Of a stretch of DNA of 64,000 bases, positions 8,797 to 19,380 are shown in pieces (position 1 is the stretch's first letter; each line of letters starts with the position of its first letter). The stretch spans positions 1-64,000 of the forward strand of contig CALWNP010000006.1 of assembly GCA_944382835.1 (NCBI GenBank), given 5' to 3'. A model generated the notes under the pieces. It was not told the origin of the DNA and did no database searches. It saw only the letters and a program-made list of their open reading frames with translations. A program made the translations under genes and the position numbers. Origin of the DNA: an uncultured Gemmiger sp. (GTDB lineage: Bacteria > Bacillota > Clostridia > Oscillospirales > Ruminococcaceae).

Positions 8797-10389
8797 ATGC
8801 GTACATATAAAGGAATCATGGCTTCCAGCGGTCTGGTTATCGGACCGGTCGAGCGGATTGACCGTGGCGCGGTCGGCCTGCATCGGATTGTCAGCGATCC
8901 GTTCCGAGAACGGGCTTTGTATGAGGCGGCCATCGTGTTGGCCAAGGATGAACTTCAGCGGTTGCAGCAGCACGCCCAAGGGGACGATGCCGACATCCTG
9001 ATCTTTCAGATTGCACTGCTGGAGGATGAGTCCTTTACCAATGAAATCGGTGATTACATCGCCGCCGGGGCAGGCAGCGCCGCCGCGGTGGAACGGGCAG
9101 AGCAGATCTTTGCCGACCGCCTGAACAATGTGGATGATGAGTATATCCGGGAGCGCAGCGTGGATGTGCGGGATGCCTGTCGTCGTGTGATCGACATTCT
9201 GGATGGCCGGCCCCGGCGCCGCCTGCACCTGGACCATCCGGTGATTCTCTCTGCCGATGTCTTTTTCCCCACTGATCTGCTCAGCGTGGATCGCAAGATG
9301 ATTCTGGGCCTGGCCTCGGATACCGACAGCGAGACCAGTCACGCCGCCATTATGGCACGCAGCATGGGAATCCCCGCCGTCTGTCGTTTGGGGGCCGGTG
9401 TGGCGGCGCTGGCCAATGGGCACCAGGCCATTCTGGACGCCGGCAATGCCATGCTGGTTCTGGATCCCACGCCGCAGCAGCTGGCGGCAGCGCACCGCCG
9501 GATGGTGCGTCTGGACCAGGCGGCACAGAAACCCGATCCCCTGGCCAGCGTACCCTGCCGGACCAAGGATGGCACTTCCTTTATCATGCTGTCCAGCGCC
9601 AACATCTCCTCTCCGGAACAGATCGCCGCGGGACTTCAGGCTGGCGCCACGCAAATCGGTCTGATCCGTACCGAATCGCTGTTCCTCAAGGCAGCCACCG
9701 AGGAAGAGCAGTACCAGAGCTATCTGGAATGTATGGAACACGCCCAGGGGGCACCGGTGACCATCCGTACCGGGGATGCCGGCGCCACCGATAACATGGT
9801 GTGGACCGACGGGATGCAGATTGATGTGGATTATGATGTCATGCTGCACACCCAGTTGTGCGCTCTGCTCCGTGCCGCGGCCAAGGGCAAGCTCCGGGTG
9901 GTGGTGCCCATGGTCCGGGATACCACCGCCTGGGAAACCTTTCTGCAAAAGGTGGAACAGTGCAAACAGGAGCTGCGAGAGCGGGGAGAACCCTTCCGGG
10001 AGGATATGCCCATCGGCTGCATGATCGAAATTCCGGCGGCTGCACTGCTGGCCGGAGATCTGATTGACCATGGCGCCGACTTCCTGCTCATCGACATCGA
10101 TGATCTGGCTCGCTGTACCTTTGGCATCCTGCGCAAGGATGTGAAGCGGGATTGCGCCCTGGACACGCCAGCAGTACTGCGCCTGGTGCGCACAATCCTG
10201 CTTGCTGCGGCACAGCGGGATACCCCGGTCTGCCTGTGCGGCCTGGCGGGATCGGATCTGGAAAGCATCCCCACCTATCTGCATGCGGGGGCCCGGGCTT
10301 TCTGTACCGAGCCCGCTTTCCTGAGCACCCTGAAAGCAAAACTGATTCAACAGGACCTGAGCACTCCGCCCGCTTCTCTGTTGAAATAA
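8797..10389 (+). CDS. Divergent PEP-protein phosphotransferase (PTS enzyme I-like)
   Basis: 530-residue homologue of PTS enzyme I. It keeps the N-terminal domain start (YKGIMASSGLVIGPV), the swivelling phosphohistidine motif ETSHAAIMARSMGIPA with His182, an Arg in GLIRTES, and a Cys481 in the C-terminal barrel. Other active-site motifs are altered: TND is IDD, the CGE near Cys481 is CGL, and the segment usually written as LGxRxxR is missing. About 40 residues shorter than typical EI. It may be an EI paralogue with changed specificity or regulatory role. No HPr or EII gene is adjacent; an HPr-like gene lies about 40 kb away. Confidence 0.8.
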   Translation: MRTYKGIMASSGLVIGPVERIDRGAVGLHRIVSDPFRERALYEAAIVLAKDELQRLQQHAQGDDADILIFQIALLEDESFTNEIGDYIAAGAGSAAAVERAEQIFADRLNNVDDEYIRERSVDVRDACRRVIDILDGRPRRRLHLDHPVILSADVFFPTDLLSVDRKMILGLASDTDSETSHAAIMARSMGIPAVCRLGAGVAALANGHQAILDAGNAMLVLDPTPQQLAAAHRRMVRLDQAAQKPDPLASVPCRTKDGTSFIMLSSANISSPEQIAAGLQAGATQIGLIRTESLFLKAATEEEQYQSYLECMEHAQGAPVTIRTGDAGATDNMVWTDGMQIDVDYDVMLHTQLCALLRAAAKGKLRVVVPMVRDTTAWETFLQKVEQCKQELRERGEPFREDMPIGCMIEIPAAALLAGDLIDHGADFLLIDIDDLARCTFGILRKDVKRDCALDTPAVLRLVRTILLAAAQRDTPVCLCGLAGSDLESIPTYLHAGARAFCTEPAFLSTLKAKLIQQDLSTPPASLLK

Positions 10390-10395
10390 AAAGAC

Positions 10396-10465
10396 AAAAA
10401 TTCCCCCTTCCCGTACCAAACGGCCCGCCCGGGCATAGATTTGGAATAGGGAAGGGGGTGTTTTG
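10396..10465 (+). terminator. Terminator after the enzyme I-like gene
   Basis: CCCCCTTCCC (10403-10412) pairs with GGGAAGGGGG (10449-10458), followed by TGTTTTGTTG. It also lies downstream of rsmE on the other strand, with an A-rich left side, so it is probably bidirectional. Confidence 0.75.
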
Positions 10466-10473
10466 TTGAATTT

Positions 10474-11208
10474 TTATTCGAGATTGCCGGTCAGGGTCAT
10501 GACGGCGGCCAAAGAGGCCAACGGTGCGGTTTCGCAGCGCAGGATCCGCGGCCCCAGCCCCACCGTCACAGCACCGGCGGCTGTGGCGGCCTGGGCTTCC
10601 TCGGCGGAAAAACCGCCCTCGCTGCCGGTAATGATGGCAATTTTTTTGCCCCGGAAGGAGGAAGAGGCCAGAACCTGGCGCAGCGAAACACCGCCGCATT
10701 CGTAGAAAAACAAGGCCAGATCATACCCGCTCAGGGCGGCGCAGACGGCGGAAAAATCCGGCAGCGGCAGCGCCACCTCGGGCAGAATCCCGCGGCCGCA
10801 CTGCTTGGCCGCCTCCACCGCAATGCGGCGGTACCGTTCGTTTTTGCTTTCCTCTTTTTTGGGGGTGGCAACACAGTAACGGCTGAAAAAGGGAACCACC
10901 CGGCTGACGCCCAGCTCCACGCTGTGGCGGATGATCTCCTCCAGTTTGCCCTGCTTGGGATACCCGGCAAAGAGGGTGACCTGCAGGTCGGGTTCGGCCA
11001 CGCTGGGATACCCCTCGGTGACGGTCAATTCCACCCGGCCGGGCAGGATGGCGGTGACGGTGCCCTGGTATTCCACCGCGTTGGCATCACAGAGAATGAC
11101 CTCGTCACCCACCCGGGCCCGCATGACGTCGGCCAGGTGGTGGGCGTCGGTACCGGTGAGGGCGGCCTGTCCATCCCCGATCTCACGGGTGAAGTAGCGG
11201 TGCGGCAT
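10474..11208 (-). CDS. rsmE: 16S rRNA m3U1498 methyltransferase RsmE
   Basis: SAM-dependent SPOUT methyltransferase that modifies U1498 of 16S rRNA. The 244-residue protein has an N-terminal PUA-like domain (RYFTREI ... DAHHLADVMRARVGD) and the C-terminal trefoil knot with ITGSEGGFSAEEA and LGPRILRCETAPLA, which form the SAM site. It follows prmA by 3 bp, a pairing of rRNA and ribosomal protein methylases common in Firmicutes and often downstream of dnaJ. Confidence 0.96.
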   Translation of the reverse strand: MPHRYFTREIGDGQAALTGTDAHHLADVMRARVGDEVILCDANAVEYQGTVTAILPGRVELTVTEGYPSVAEPDLQVTLFAGYPKQGKLEEIIRHSVELGVSRVVPFFSRYCVATPKKEESKNERYRRIAVEAAKQCGRGILPEVALPLPDFSAVCAALSGYDLALFFYECGGVSLRQVLASSSFRGKKIAIITGSEGGFSAEEAQAATAAGAVTVGLGPRILRCETAPLASLAAVMTLTGNLE

Positions 11209-11211
11209 GGT

Positions 11212-12132
11212 TTACCCCTCTTTCTTGCGGCAGACGATGCAGACCCAACCGCGCTTTTCCTTTACCTCGATGGGGTCCAGACCGTTGGCCTTGAGACCTT
11301 CCAGAACCTCATCCCGGCGCTCGTCGATGATGCCGGAGGCGATGAACCGGGCGTCCGGCTTCATCAGGGACGGCACATGGGGCGCCAGGGAGAGGATGGC
11401 CGAAGCCACAATGTTGGCGGTGATGATGTCGTACTGCCCGCTGGCTTTGTCCGAGAGATCCCCCACCAGCACGGTGAAGTGGTCCTGGACGCCGTTGCGC
11501 TGGGCGTTCTCGCCGGCGGTGCGCACACACATGGGATCGATGTCGATACCCTCTGCCTCCTTGGCCCCCAGCTTGAGGGCGGCGATGGCCAGGATGCCCG
11601 ACCCGGTGCCCACGTCCAGCACCCGCTCTCCACCTTTCACAATCTGGTCCAGTGTTTCCAAGCAGAGGCTGGTGGTCTCGTGGGTGCCGGTGCCGAAGGC
11701 CATGCCGGGGTCCATGGTGATGACGATGCGGTCGGTCTGGTAATCCTCCCACCCGGGCACAACGGCCAGACGTTTGCCGATGTCCATGGCGTGGTAGTAT
11801 TTTTTCCAGGCGTTCTGCCAGTCTTCCTGTTCCACTCCGGTGGTGTCCAGCTGGTATTCGATGCCGGAAGCGTCCAGCCGTTCCTTGAACAGCGGCAAAA
11901 TCTCGGCGGGATTTTCGTCGGGGGCCAGGTACATGTGTACCTTGACAATGTCCCGGGGCTGGTCCAGCAGCTCCTGCTCGATCAGGTCCACATGGGCAAT
12001 CTCCCAGGCCTGCTGCTCCAGATCGCTGTAATCTTCAATATAGATGCCGCCGTTGGAGACCATCGTAGCGATGGCCTCGGCAACTTCTGCATAGCGCTGC
12101 GGCACTGTAATTTGGATATCGGTCCATTCCAT
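11212..12132 (-). CDS. prmA: Ribosomal protein L11 methyltransferase PrmA
   Basis: SAM-dependent class I methyltransferase that trimethylates ribosomal protein L11. The 306-residue protein has the N-terminal L11-recognition domain, the motif I loop VLDVGTGSGILAIAALKLGA, and the PrmA marker DPGMAFGTGTHETT just before it. Its post-I Asp is in GIDIDPMCV. The start follows AAGGAGACACTGGCC. It forms a two-gene operon with rsmE, with only 3 bp between them. Confidence 0.97.
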   Translation of the reverse strand: MEWTDIQITVPQRYAEVAEAIATMVSNGGIYIEDYSDLEQQAWEIAHVDLIEQELLDQPRDIVKVHMYLAPDENPAEILPLFKERLDASGIEYQLDTTGVEQEDWQNAWKKYYHAMDIGKRLAVVPGWEDYQTDRIVITMDPGMAFGTGTHETTSLCLETLDQIVKGGERVLDVGTGSGILAIAALKLGAKEAEGIDIDPMCVRTAGENAQRNGVQDHFTVLVGDLSDKASGQYDIITANIVASAILSLAPHVPSLMKPDARFIASGIIDERRDEVLEGLKANGLDPIEVKEKRGWVCIVCRKKEG

Positions 12133-12228
12133 GGCCAGTGTCTCCTTTGATTTTTCTTTCTATTATACACGAAAAAGCAAAAATGTGGTATCCTTGAAAG
12201 GAACTCTGTCAGAAGGGAGCGTTTTACA

Positions 12229-12798
12229 ATGAAAATTCAACTGCTGAACGAAGCACAGGCCGGGAAAATCTATCAGGAACACATGGTGGTGGATTTCCCT
12301 GCGGATGAGCTCAAGCCTTTTGCCTCCATCCAGCAGATGATGCGCCAGGGAATCTATGAGCCCCTGGCCTTTTTGGACGAGGAGGATCATCTGCTGGGAT
12401 ACGCATGGCAGACGGTGCTGCCCGGCTGCGGCAATGCGCTGCTGGACTACTTTGCCGTTGTCCCCGAAGGCCGAGGCAAGGGAACCGGCACCCGAATCCT
12501 GAAGGCCCTGTCGGCCTATTACGCCGACCGTCTGGGGGCGTTGATCATCGAGTGTGAGCACCCCGCCGAGGCACCCGATCCGGCCATCGCCCGGCGGCGG
12601 ATCGGATTTTATCTGCGCGCCGGGGCACGGGCCACGGCGATGGAAAGCCGGGTGTTCGGGGTACGGTACCAGATCTATGCCATGATCTGCGGGAAAGACC
12701 CGGGAGATGCCGTTATCAATGCCGACCTGAAGGAAATCTACCGCACCATGGTGCCCGAACCTTACTATCGGGGCAATGTGATATTCTTTGGCAACTGA
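12229..12798 (+). CDS. GNAT family N-acetyltransferase
   Basis: 189-residue protein with a GNAT core: acetyl-CoA pyrophosphate loop in VVPEGRGKGTGTRIL (about residues 80-94, R/Q-x-x-G-x-G/A form) preceded by the ALLDYFAV strand, and RRIGFYLRAGA near the C-terminus. Substrate unknown. Strong ribosome-binding site GAAGGGAG. It lies directly upstream of spoVAC, but the 39-bp gap and unrelated role do not establish co-function. Confidence 0.85.
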   Translation: MKIQLLNEAQAGKIYQEHMVVDFPADELKPFASIQQMMRQGIYEPLAFLDEEDHLLGYAWQTVLPGCGNALLDYFAVVPEGRGKGTGTRILKALSAYYADRLGALIIECEHPAEAPDPAIARRRIGFYLRAGARATAMESRVFGVRYQIYAMICGKDPGDAVINADLKEIYRTMVPEPYYRGNVIFFGN

Positions 12799-12837
12799 GG
12801 CATACTAACGGCAAAAACCAGAAAAGGGGCTGCCGTG

Positions 12838-13278
12838 ATGAAACTGGATCCCAAACAATACAACAAGATGGTGCGCCGGGCTGCGCCGCGGTCTCCTGTT
12901 CTCAAGGATTGCCTCTGGGCATTCTTTGTGGGGGGCACCATCTGCCTTTTGGGGGAAGGACTGCGCAATCTGTATCTGATCTGGTACGATCAGGAACTGG
13001 CCGGAACCCTGACCAGCATTTCCCTGATCTTTCTGGCTGCGGTCTGTACCATGCTGGGCTGGTACCAGAAACTTGGGGCCAAAGCCGGCGCCGGGAGCCT
13101 GGTCCCCATCACCGGGTTTGCCAACTCGGTGGTCAGCCCGGCGGTGGAGTTCAAGGCAGAAGGCTGGGTCACCGGGGTGGGGGCAAGGATTTTTGCCATC
13201 GCCGGTCCGGTCATTGCCTTCGGCACCCTGGCCAGCTGGGTGTGGGGATTTCTGTATTGGGCCATGAACAAGGGTTGA
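12838..13278 (+). CDS. spoVAC: Stage V sporulation protein AC
   Basis: Membrane component of the SpoVA channel that imports dipicolinic acid into the forespore and releases it at germination. 146 residues, with several hydrophobic segments (FFVGGTICLLGEG, LISLIFLAAVCTMLGWY-like, and the C-terminal IAGPVIAFGTLASWVWGF). The glycine-rich PITGFANSVVSPAVEFK is the SpoVAC/SpoVAE family signature. The GTG immediately upstream is an alternative start. First of spoVAC-spoVAD-spoVAE. Confidence 0.95.
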   Translation: MKLDPKQYNKMVRRAAPRSPVLKDCLWAFFVGGTICLLGEGLRNLYLIWYDQELAGTLTSISLIFLAAVCTMLGWYQKLGAKAGAGSLVPITGFANSVVSPAVEFKAEGWVTGVGARIFAIAGPVIAFGTLASWVWGFLYWAMNKG

Positions 13279-13283
13279 CAACC

Positions 13284-13350
13284 TGCCGCGTCAACGGCGC
13301 CGCATCTTGCAATCGGGCAAGGTGCCGCCGGGAACGCGGCATTTTTCTCT
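13284..13350 (+). terminator. Terminator-like hairpin between spoVAC and spoVAD
   Basis: TGCCGCGT (13284-13291) pairs with ACGCGGCA (13334-13341), with a nested GGCG/CGCC and CTTGC/GCAAG stem, followed by TTTTTCTCTT. Because it lies inside the spoVA cluster it may attenuate rather than fully stop transcription. Confidence 0.65.
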
Positions 13351-13406
13351 TCTGTGCATAATTTTCGGCGGCAAAAGACACACTAGCCCCAAAGGGGGCG
13401 AGTGTG

Positions 13407-14444
13407 ATGGCCATTCGTAAGGAAGATACCATAATCTTTGCCAGGCCGCCGGTGGTGGCGGCCTGGGCCGCCGTGGGCGGAAAACGGGAAGGGGAAGGCC
13501 CGCTGGGAGATGCCTTTGACCATCTGGTCAAGGATTCCTCCTTTGCGGCGGAAGGCTGCAAAAGCTGGGAGGGGGCCGAAAGCCTGTTGCAGCAAAAATG
13601 CACAGCCCTTTGCCTGCGCAAGGCGGGCATCAGCCGCAAGGAGATGGATCTCGCCTTTGCGGGGGACCTCCAGGCCCAGTGCACCGCCAGCAACTACACC
13701 ATGCGGCAGCTGGGAATGCCCTATGCCGGGGTGTACGGCGCCTGCAGCACCATGGCCGAAACGCTGGGGCTGGCCGCCTGTTTCGCTGCGGCGGGGTATG
13801 CCCGGCAGACCCTGGCCCTGACCAGCAGCCATTTCTGCGCGGCGGAACGGCAGTTCCGCACCCCGCTGGACTACGGCGGAAAACGGACCCCCACCGCCCA
13901 GTGGACGGCCACCGCCGCCGGTGCCTGTCTGATCCGCCCCGACGGCGCAGGAGTGCCTGTTCTTTCAGTGACCTTTGGCCGGGTTCGGGATCTGGAAATC
14001 CGGGATATCAACAATATGGGCGCCGCCATGATGCCCGCGGCGGCATCCACCATCCTGGCCTATTTTTCGGCCACTAGTGCCGGACCTGAGGATTTTGATG
14101 CCATTCTCACAGGGGATTTGGGGGAGGTGGGCAGTCAGCTGCTCCATGAGGAGATGAACCGCCAGGGCTGCCCTCTGCCCAATCACCGGGACTGCGGCTG
14201 CCTGCTCTACGACATCACCCGCCAGCATGTGAAGGCCGGGGGAAGCGGTGCCGGGTGCAGTGCGGCGGTGCTTTGTACCCTGGTTCTGCCCCGTCTTCGG
14301 TCAGGGGAGTGGAAGCGGGTACTCTTCCTTTCCACCGGGGCACTGATGAGCCAGACCACCTACCTGCAGGGGGAAAGCATTCCGGGGATTGCCCATGCGG
14401 TGGAGCTGGGCTGTTCCGTGGAAGAGAAGGAGGGGGCAAAATGA
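13407..14444 (+). CDS. spoVAD: Stage V sporulation protein AD
   Basis: Thiolase-fold, DPA-binding subunit of the SpoVA complex. 345 residues. The family hallmarks are visible: FARPPVVAAWAAVGGKREGEGPLG at the N-terminus, an acyl-carrier-like Cys in YGACSTMAE, and HxC-type region SSHFCAAERQFR. The C-terminal VFLSTGALMSQTTYLQGESIPGIAHAVE form is present. The GTG at 13404 is an alternative start. The stop codon overlaps the spoVAE start as ATGA. Confidence 0.96.
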   Translation: MAIRKEDTIIFARPPVVAAWAAVGGKREGEGPLGDAFDHLVKDSSFAAEGCKSWEGAESLLQQKCTALCLRKAGISRKEMDLAFAGDLQAQCTASNYTMRQLGMPYAGVYGACSTMAETLGLAACFAAAGYARQTLALTSSHFCAAERQFRTPLDYGGKRTPTAQWTATAAGACLIRPDGAGVPVLSVTFGRVRDLEIRDINNMGAAMMPAAASTILAYFSATSAGPEDFDAILTGDLGEVGSQLLHEEMNRQGCPLPNHRDCGCLLYDITRQHVKAGGSGAGCSAAVLCTLVLPRLRSGEWKRVLFLSTGALMSQTTYLQGESIPGIAHAVELGCSVEEKEGAK

Positions 14445-14797
14445 ATTATCTCTGGGCATTTGTGGTGGGCGGCCTGATCTGTGTTCTGGGCCAGCTGCTG
14501 TTGGACTATACCAGTCTAACTCCGGCGCGCATCCTGACCGGATATGTGGTCAGCGGTGTGGTGCTCAGCGCGGTGGGGGCCTACAAACCTCTTGTGACCT
14601 TTGCCGGAGCGGGGGCCTCGGTGCCGCTGCTGGGATTCGGGCATCTGCTGGCCCAGGGGGTAGAGCGGGCGGTGGACGAGATCGGCCTGCCCGGCATTTT
14701 TACCGGCGGCCTGACTGCGGCTGCCGGCGGCATCACTGCCAGTCTGGTATTTGCCATTCTCTGCGCCCTGATCGGAAAAAGCCGGGATCAAAGCTGA
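14441..14797 (+). CDS. spoVAE: Stage V sporulation protein AE (SpoVAEb type)
   Basis: 118-residue polytopic membrane protein of the SpoVA dipicolinate channel. Hydrophobic segments begin at residues 2, 33, 55 and 95 or so. It is paralogous to SpoVAC, sharing the GAGASVPLLGFG-type motif. Start chosen from the ATGA overlap with spoVAD and the GGAGGGGG upstream. A longer frame reaching back to 14255 lies in spoVAD and is not real. Confidence 0.93.
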   Translation: MNYLWAFVVGGLICVLGQLLLDYTSLTPARILTGYVVSGVVLSAVGAYKPLVTFAGAGASVPLLGFGHLLAQGVERAVDEIGLPGIFTGGLTAAAGGITASLVFAILCALIGKSRDQS

Positions 14798-14815
14798 CCC
14801 CGGCCCATATAAATG

Positions 14816-14848
14816 AAAATGCCCGCCGGAAATCCAGCGGGCATTGTT
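14816..14848. terminator. Bidirectional terminator between spoVAE and rpsT
   Basis: AATGCCCGC (14818-14826) pairs with GCGGGCATT (14837-14845) between the convergent spoVAE and rpsT. It is flanked by A-rich sequence on the left and a short T-tract on the right. Confidence 0.7.
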
Positions 14849-14857
14849 CATGCAAAC

Positions 14858-15124
14858 TTACTGCGCAGAAACCTTGTTGTTGCGCTTGGCCATGCGGCTG
14901 ATCTTGCGGGCAGCGGTGTTCTTATGGATGACACCCTTGCTACGAGCAGAGTCAATCGCGGAGACAGCGGCCTTGATGGCGGCGTCTTTATCCGCGGCTT
15001 TGCTGTCGATGGCAGCGTCTGCCTTTTTGATAACTGTTTTCAGGTTGGACTTGATGGCCTTGTTGTGAGCAGCTTCCTTCTTGGCCTGCACAACGCGGTC
15101 CTTCTGAGATTTAATATTAGGCAT
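14858..15124 (-). CDS. rpsT: 30S ribosomal protein S20
   Basis: 88-residue primary 16S rRNA-binding protein of the small subunit. It opens MPNIKSQKDRV and is rich in Lys/Ala helices throughout, with IHKNTAARKISRMAKR near the C-terminus, as in all bS20 proteins. The ATG at 15124 is preferred over one 9 bp upstream because AAGGAGGTG stands at correct spacing. Monocistronic. Confidence 0.97.
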   Translation of the reverse strand: MPNIKSQKDRVVQAKKEAAHNKAIKSNLKTVIKKADAAIDSKAADKDAAIKAAVSAIDSARSKGVIHKNTAARKISRMAKRNNKVSAQ

Positions 15125-15281
15125 TCGTTCCACCTCCTTGGTTACCCATAACAGTACAAATTATACTAGCATATTCTGCCGCCGGTTGCAAGCCCTTTTC
15201 AAAGATTTTGCGCAAAAAAGTTTTTGGAAAGGCAATTTACTCTTGGCTATCGCATACATTTGCCCGAGGGGAGGTGAGCAG

Positions 15282-16409
15282 ATGGGCGGCTGGCGGCGGT
15301 TTCTGGTTTGTCTGTCGGCGATCTGCCTGTCGGCAGTCACCCTTTTGGCCGTGGGGTGCCTGCCGCCCGGTGGTTGGGGAATGTTGGCGGCAGCCTTCCT
15401 CCAGAATCCACGGGCAGCGGCGACCCTGCTGCAGCCCAGCCCTGAACCGGCCGCCGAAACCAAGGCTGCCTGGTCTCCTCAGCCCACGGCCACGCCGACA
15501 CCGGCACCCACTGCCCAGGCGGTATCGGAAGAGCCGGCAAAACAGCAGGTGTCTGCAACCCCAACCCCCGCACCCCAGGCGACCATCCCGCCGGAGCTCA
15601 CCAACGCGGCGCCCATCGAGAGTCAGTTTTATGAACAGGGCAGCGGGGAGGGGTATGTGACGCTTGAGGCGGGCAGCATCAAGAACCTGACCGAGAACAG
15701 CGATGCAGAACTGGAGGCCATCGTGGATGCGGCAGAGGGTAAGCTGCCCTTTGAGATCGAGCTGGACAGCAGCGAACCTCAGGTTCTGATCCTCCACACC
15801 CATGCCACCGAGACCTACCAGACCTGGGATGCCCCCTGGTATGATCCGGATTTCGGGGCGCGTACCCAGGACGCCAGCCTGAACATGTGCGCTGTGGGCA
15901 CCCGGATGGCCGAGATCCTCAACGAGGCCGGCATCAATACCCTGCACGACCAGACGCTGCACGATTCCCCCAGCTACACCGAAAGCTACGCCCGCAGTGC
16001 CCAGACCGCCCGGGCCTACCTGGAACAGTATCCCAGCATCAAGGTGATCCTGGACGTCCATCGGGATGCCATCGAGGATGGTGATACCCGGATCAAACCG
16101 CTGTGCACCATCGAGGGGGAGGACACCGCCCAGGTGATGATCATTGCCGGCTGCAACAACGGCAGCACCGTCCGGCTGCCCAACTGGCGGATGAACCTTC
16201 AGTTTGCTGCCGCCTGGGAAAGCGAGATGGAGACCCTTTACCCGGGGTTGACCCGTCCGGTGATGTGTGCCCACCGTTTCTACAATCAGGACATCTCCAC
16301 CGGCAGCCTGCTCATCGAGGTGGGGGGACACGCCAACACGGTGCAGGAGGCAATCCGCGGCGGGGAATACGCAGCCCGTGCCCTGGCCGCACTGTTGGGC
16401 GGCCGGTAA
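15282..16409 (+). CDS. spoIIP: Stage II sporulation protein P (cell-wall hydrolase)
   Basis: Membrane-anchored peptidoglycan amidase/endopeptidase that works with SpoIID and SpoIIM to drive engulfment. 375 residues: one N-terminal membrane segment ([19 protein letters not shown]), a long Pro/Thr/Ala linker at about residues 45-105, then the catalytic domain with [12 protein letters not shown], a central [10 protein letters not shown] (metal-ligand region) and [11 protein letters not shown]. All catalytic motifs are present. Start chosen from GAGGGGAGGTGAGCAG before the ATG; the reading frame further upstream runs into the rpsT promoter area. Lies divergent to rpsT. Confidence 0.94.
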   Translation: MGGWRRFLVCLSAICLSAVTLLAVGCLPPGGWGMLAAAFLQNPRAAATLLQPSPEPAAETKAAWSPQPTATPTPAPTAQAVSEEPAKQQVSATPTPAPQATIPPELTNAAPIESQFYEQGSGEGYVTLEAGSIKNLTENSDAELEAIVDAAEGKLPFEIELDSSEPQVLILHTHATETYQTWDAPWYDPDFGARTQDASLNMCAVGTRMAEILNEAGINTLHDQTLHDSPSYTESYARSAQTARAYLEQYPSIKVILDVHRDAIEDGDTRIKPLCTIEGEDTAQVMIIAGCNNGSTVRLPNWRMNLQFAAAWESEMETLYPGLTRPVMCAHRFYNQDISTGSLLIEVGGHANTVQEAIRGGEYAARALAALLGGR

Positions 16410-16429
16410 GGGAGGAAAACAAAAAAATC

Positions 16430-16458
16430 TGTACAATCCCGCGAAAACAGGCTATAAT
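16430..16458 (+). promoter_or_regulatory. Sigma-A promoter of asnS
   Basis: -35-like TGTACA (16430-16435) and perfect -10 TATAAT (16453-16458) are separated by 17 bp, 70 bp before the asnS start codon. Confidence 0.75.
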
Positions 16459-16528
16459 ATCCCTTATGGTACCGCCGGACTGCACCGCGGTGCTGCTTCC
16501 TATATCAACAAAGAGGAGAGGGATACCC

Positions 16529-17913
<1,385 letters not shown>

Positions 17914-17914
<1 letters not shown>

Positions 17915-18948
17915 TGCAGCCCATCGCACCCGCCCTGCTTCCCTGGTTTGAACAACACCGAAGGCCCCTGCCGTTCCGGCAGGAGCCTTCGGCTTATCAT
18001 ATCTGGGTCAGCGAAATTATGCTCCAGCAGACCCGGGTCAGCGCAGCCTTGCCCTATTACGAGCGCTTTGTGGCGGAACTGCCGAATCCGGCTTCTTTGG
18101 CAGCCTGTGAACCTGACCGGCTGCGCAAACTGTGGCAGGGGCTGGGCTATTACAGCCGGGTTTCCAATATGCAGAAAGCGGCCCGTATTCTCTGTGAAGA
18201 ATATGGCGGGGCGCTGCCGGCGGATTTCAAGGCACTGCGGGCACTGCCCGGCATCGGGGATTACACCGCCGGCGCTATTGCCAGCATCGCCTTCGGTCTT
18301 CCGGTCCCGGCAGTGGACGGCAATGTGCTGCGGGTTTTTGCCCGGCTTTATAATGATGATGCCGATGTGACCCTGCCCGCCACCAAAGCCGCTTTCACCC
18401 GGCGGGTGATGGACCAGATGCCCAAAGACCGGCCGGGCCCTTATAATGAAGCCTTGATGGAGTTGGGGGCATTGGTCTGTCTGCCCAACGGCGCTCCCCA
18501 GTGTGCGGACTGCCCGCTGCGGACACTCTGTCAGGGTTTTGCCGCGGGGCGGGCGGAACAGCTGCCCACCAAGCCGCCCAAAAAGGCCAAGACGGTGCTG
18601 CCGGTGACGGTGGCACTGGTTTACAGCCCGGCGGGGGTGCTGCTGCAGCGCCGCCCCCGCAAGGGGCTTTTGGCCGGGCTGTGGCAGCCCGCTGCCTTCG
18701 AGGAGGCGCTGGACCGGGAAGAACTGGGAGAGCGTCTGGCCCGGATGGGCATTCCGGTGCAGTGGGAGGAACCACTGTCTCCGGCCCGCCATGTCTTTAC
18801 CCATCGCATCTGGCAATTGTCAGGTTGGCGGGGCAGGGCCGAGACGGTCAAGCTGCCCGAAGGATGGGTCTGGGCGCCGCCCGAAGCTTTGGCCGGACAG
18901 TATGCGGTTCCCAGCGCCTTTTCCGCCTATCTGCCGCAAAATCGCTGA
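17914..18948 (+). CDS. mutY: A/G-specific adenine glycosylase
   Basis: Base-excision repair glycosylase removing adenine opposite 8-oxoguanine. About 344 residues: HhH-GPD domain with WVSEIMLQQTRV and the catalytic region LPGIGDYTAGAIASIAFG and VDGNVLRV. The [4Fe-4S] cluster loop has Cys spacing C-X7-C-X2-C-X5-C, one residue longer in the first gap than in E. coli MutY. A C-terminal Nudix-like domain (VALVYSPAGVLLQRRP) recognises 8-oxoG. The start overlaps the asnS stop. Confidence 0.95.
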
Positions 18949-19107
18949 GAAGAAGAAGGTAAAATTTTACAGTCAGCCAGTTGTATTCCAAGGCGGGGTC
19001 GGGTATAATAAGCATATATTCCTATCGAACGCACCGGACAACTCTGCCCGGGCATCCTGGCCCACCCGGCAAACGGGGATGGGACCATCAACTGGGAGGA
19101 AATGACA

Positions 19108-19362
19108 ATGATGAAAAAGACGACTTTTGGCGCCGCTTTGGCATTTCTGGCTGTTGCCGCCGGTGTGCTGACCGCTGTGGCGCTGTATCTGCGCCGCCGG
19201 GAAAAGGAACTGGATGAATACGAGCGCCTGTTGTACAGCGACGACGGCGATTACGATGAAGATACCGTCTACGAACCGATTTGCGACGACGAGGAGCCGG
19301 CCGAAGAAAAGAAGGAGCCCGACGCTGCGGATTCTGAAGACGGCGATGCGATAAAGTTCTGA
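19108..19362 (+). CDS. Small membrane-anchored acidic protein, function unknown
   Basis: 84-residue protein that I do not recognise. It has an N-terminal membrane segment (FGAALAFLAVAAGVLTAVALYL) followed by a basic turn (RRREK). The tail is very acidic and contains runs of Asp/Glu. The ATG at 19108 is preferred over 19102 because GGGAGGA is then at proper spacing. It has its own terminator and stands between mutY and the paired M23-like genes, so any link to envelope work is only positional. Confidence 0.65.
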   Translation: MMKKTTFGAALAFLAVAAGVLTAVALYLRRREKELDEYERLLYSDDGDYDEDTVYEPICDDEEPAEEKKEPDAADSEDGDAIKF

Positions 19363-19380
19363 TTGAACGCTGAAGTGTTG

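Noticed and set aside
16436..16528. Possible T-box leader before asnS
   Set aside because: GGTACCGC-like bases are present but the leader is only about 70 nt, with no specifier stem or terminator/antiterminator pair.
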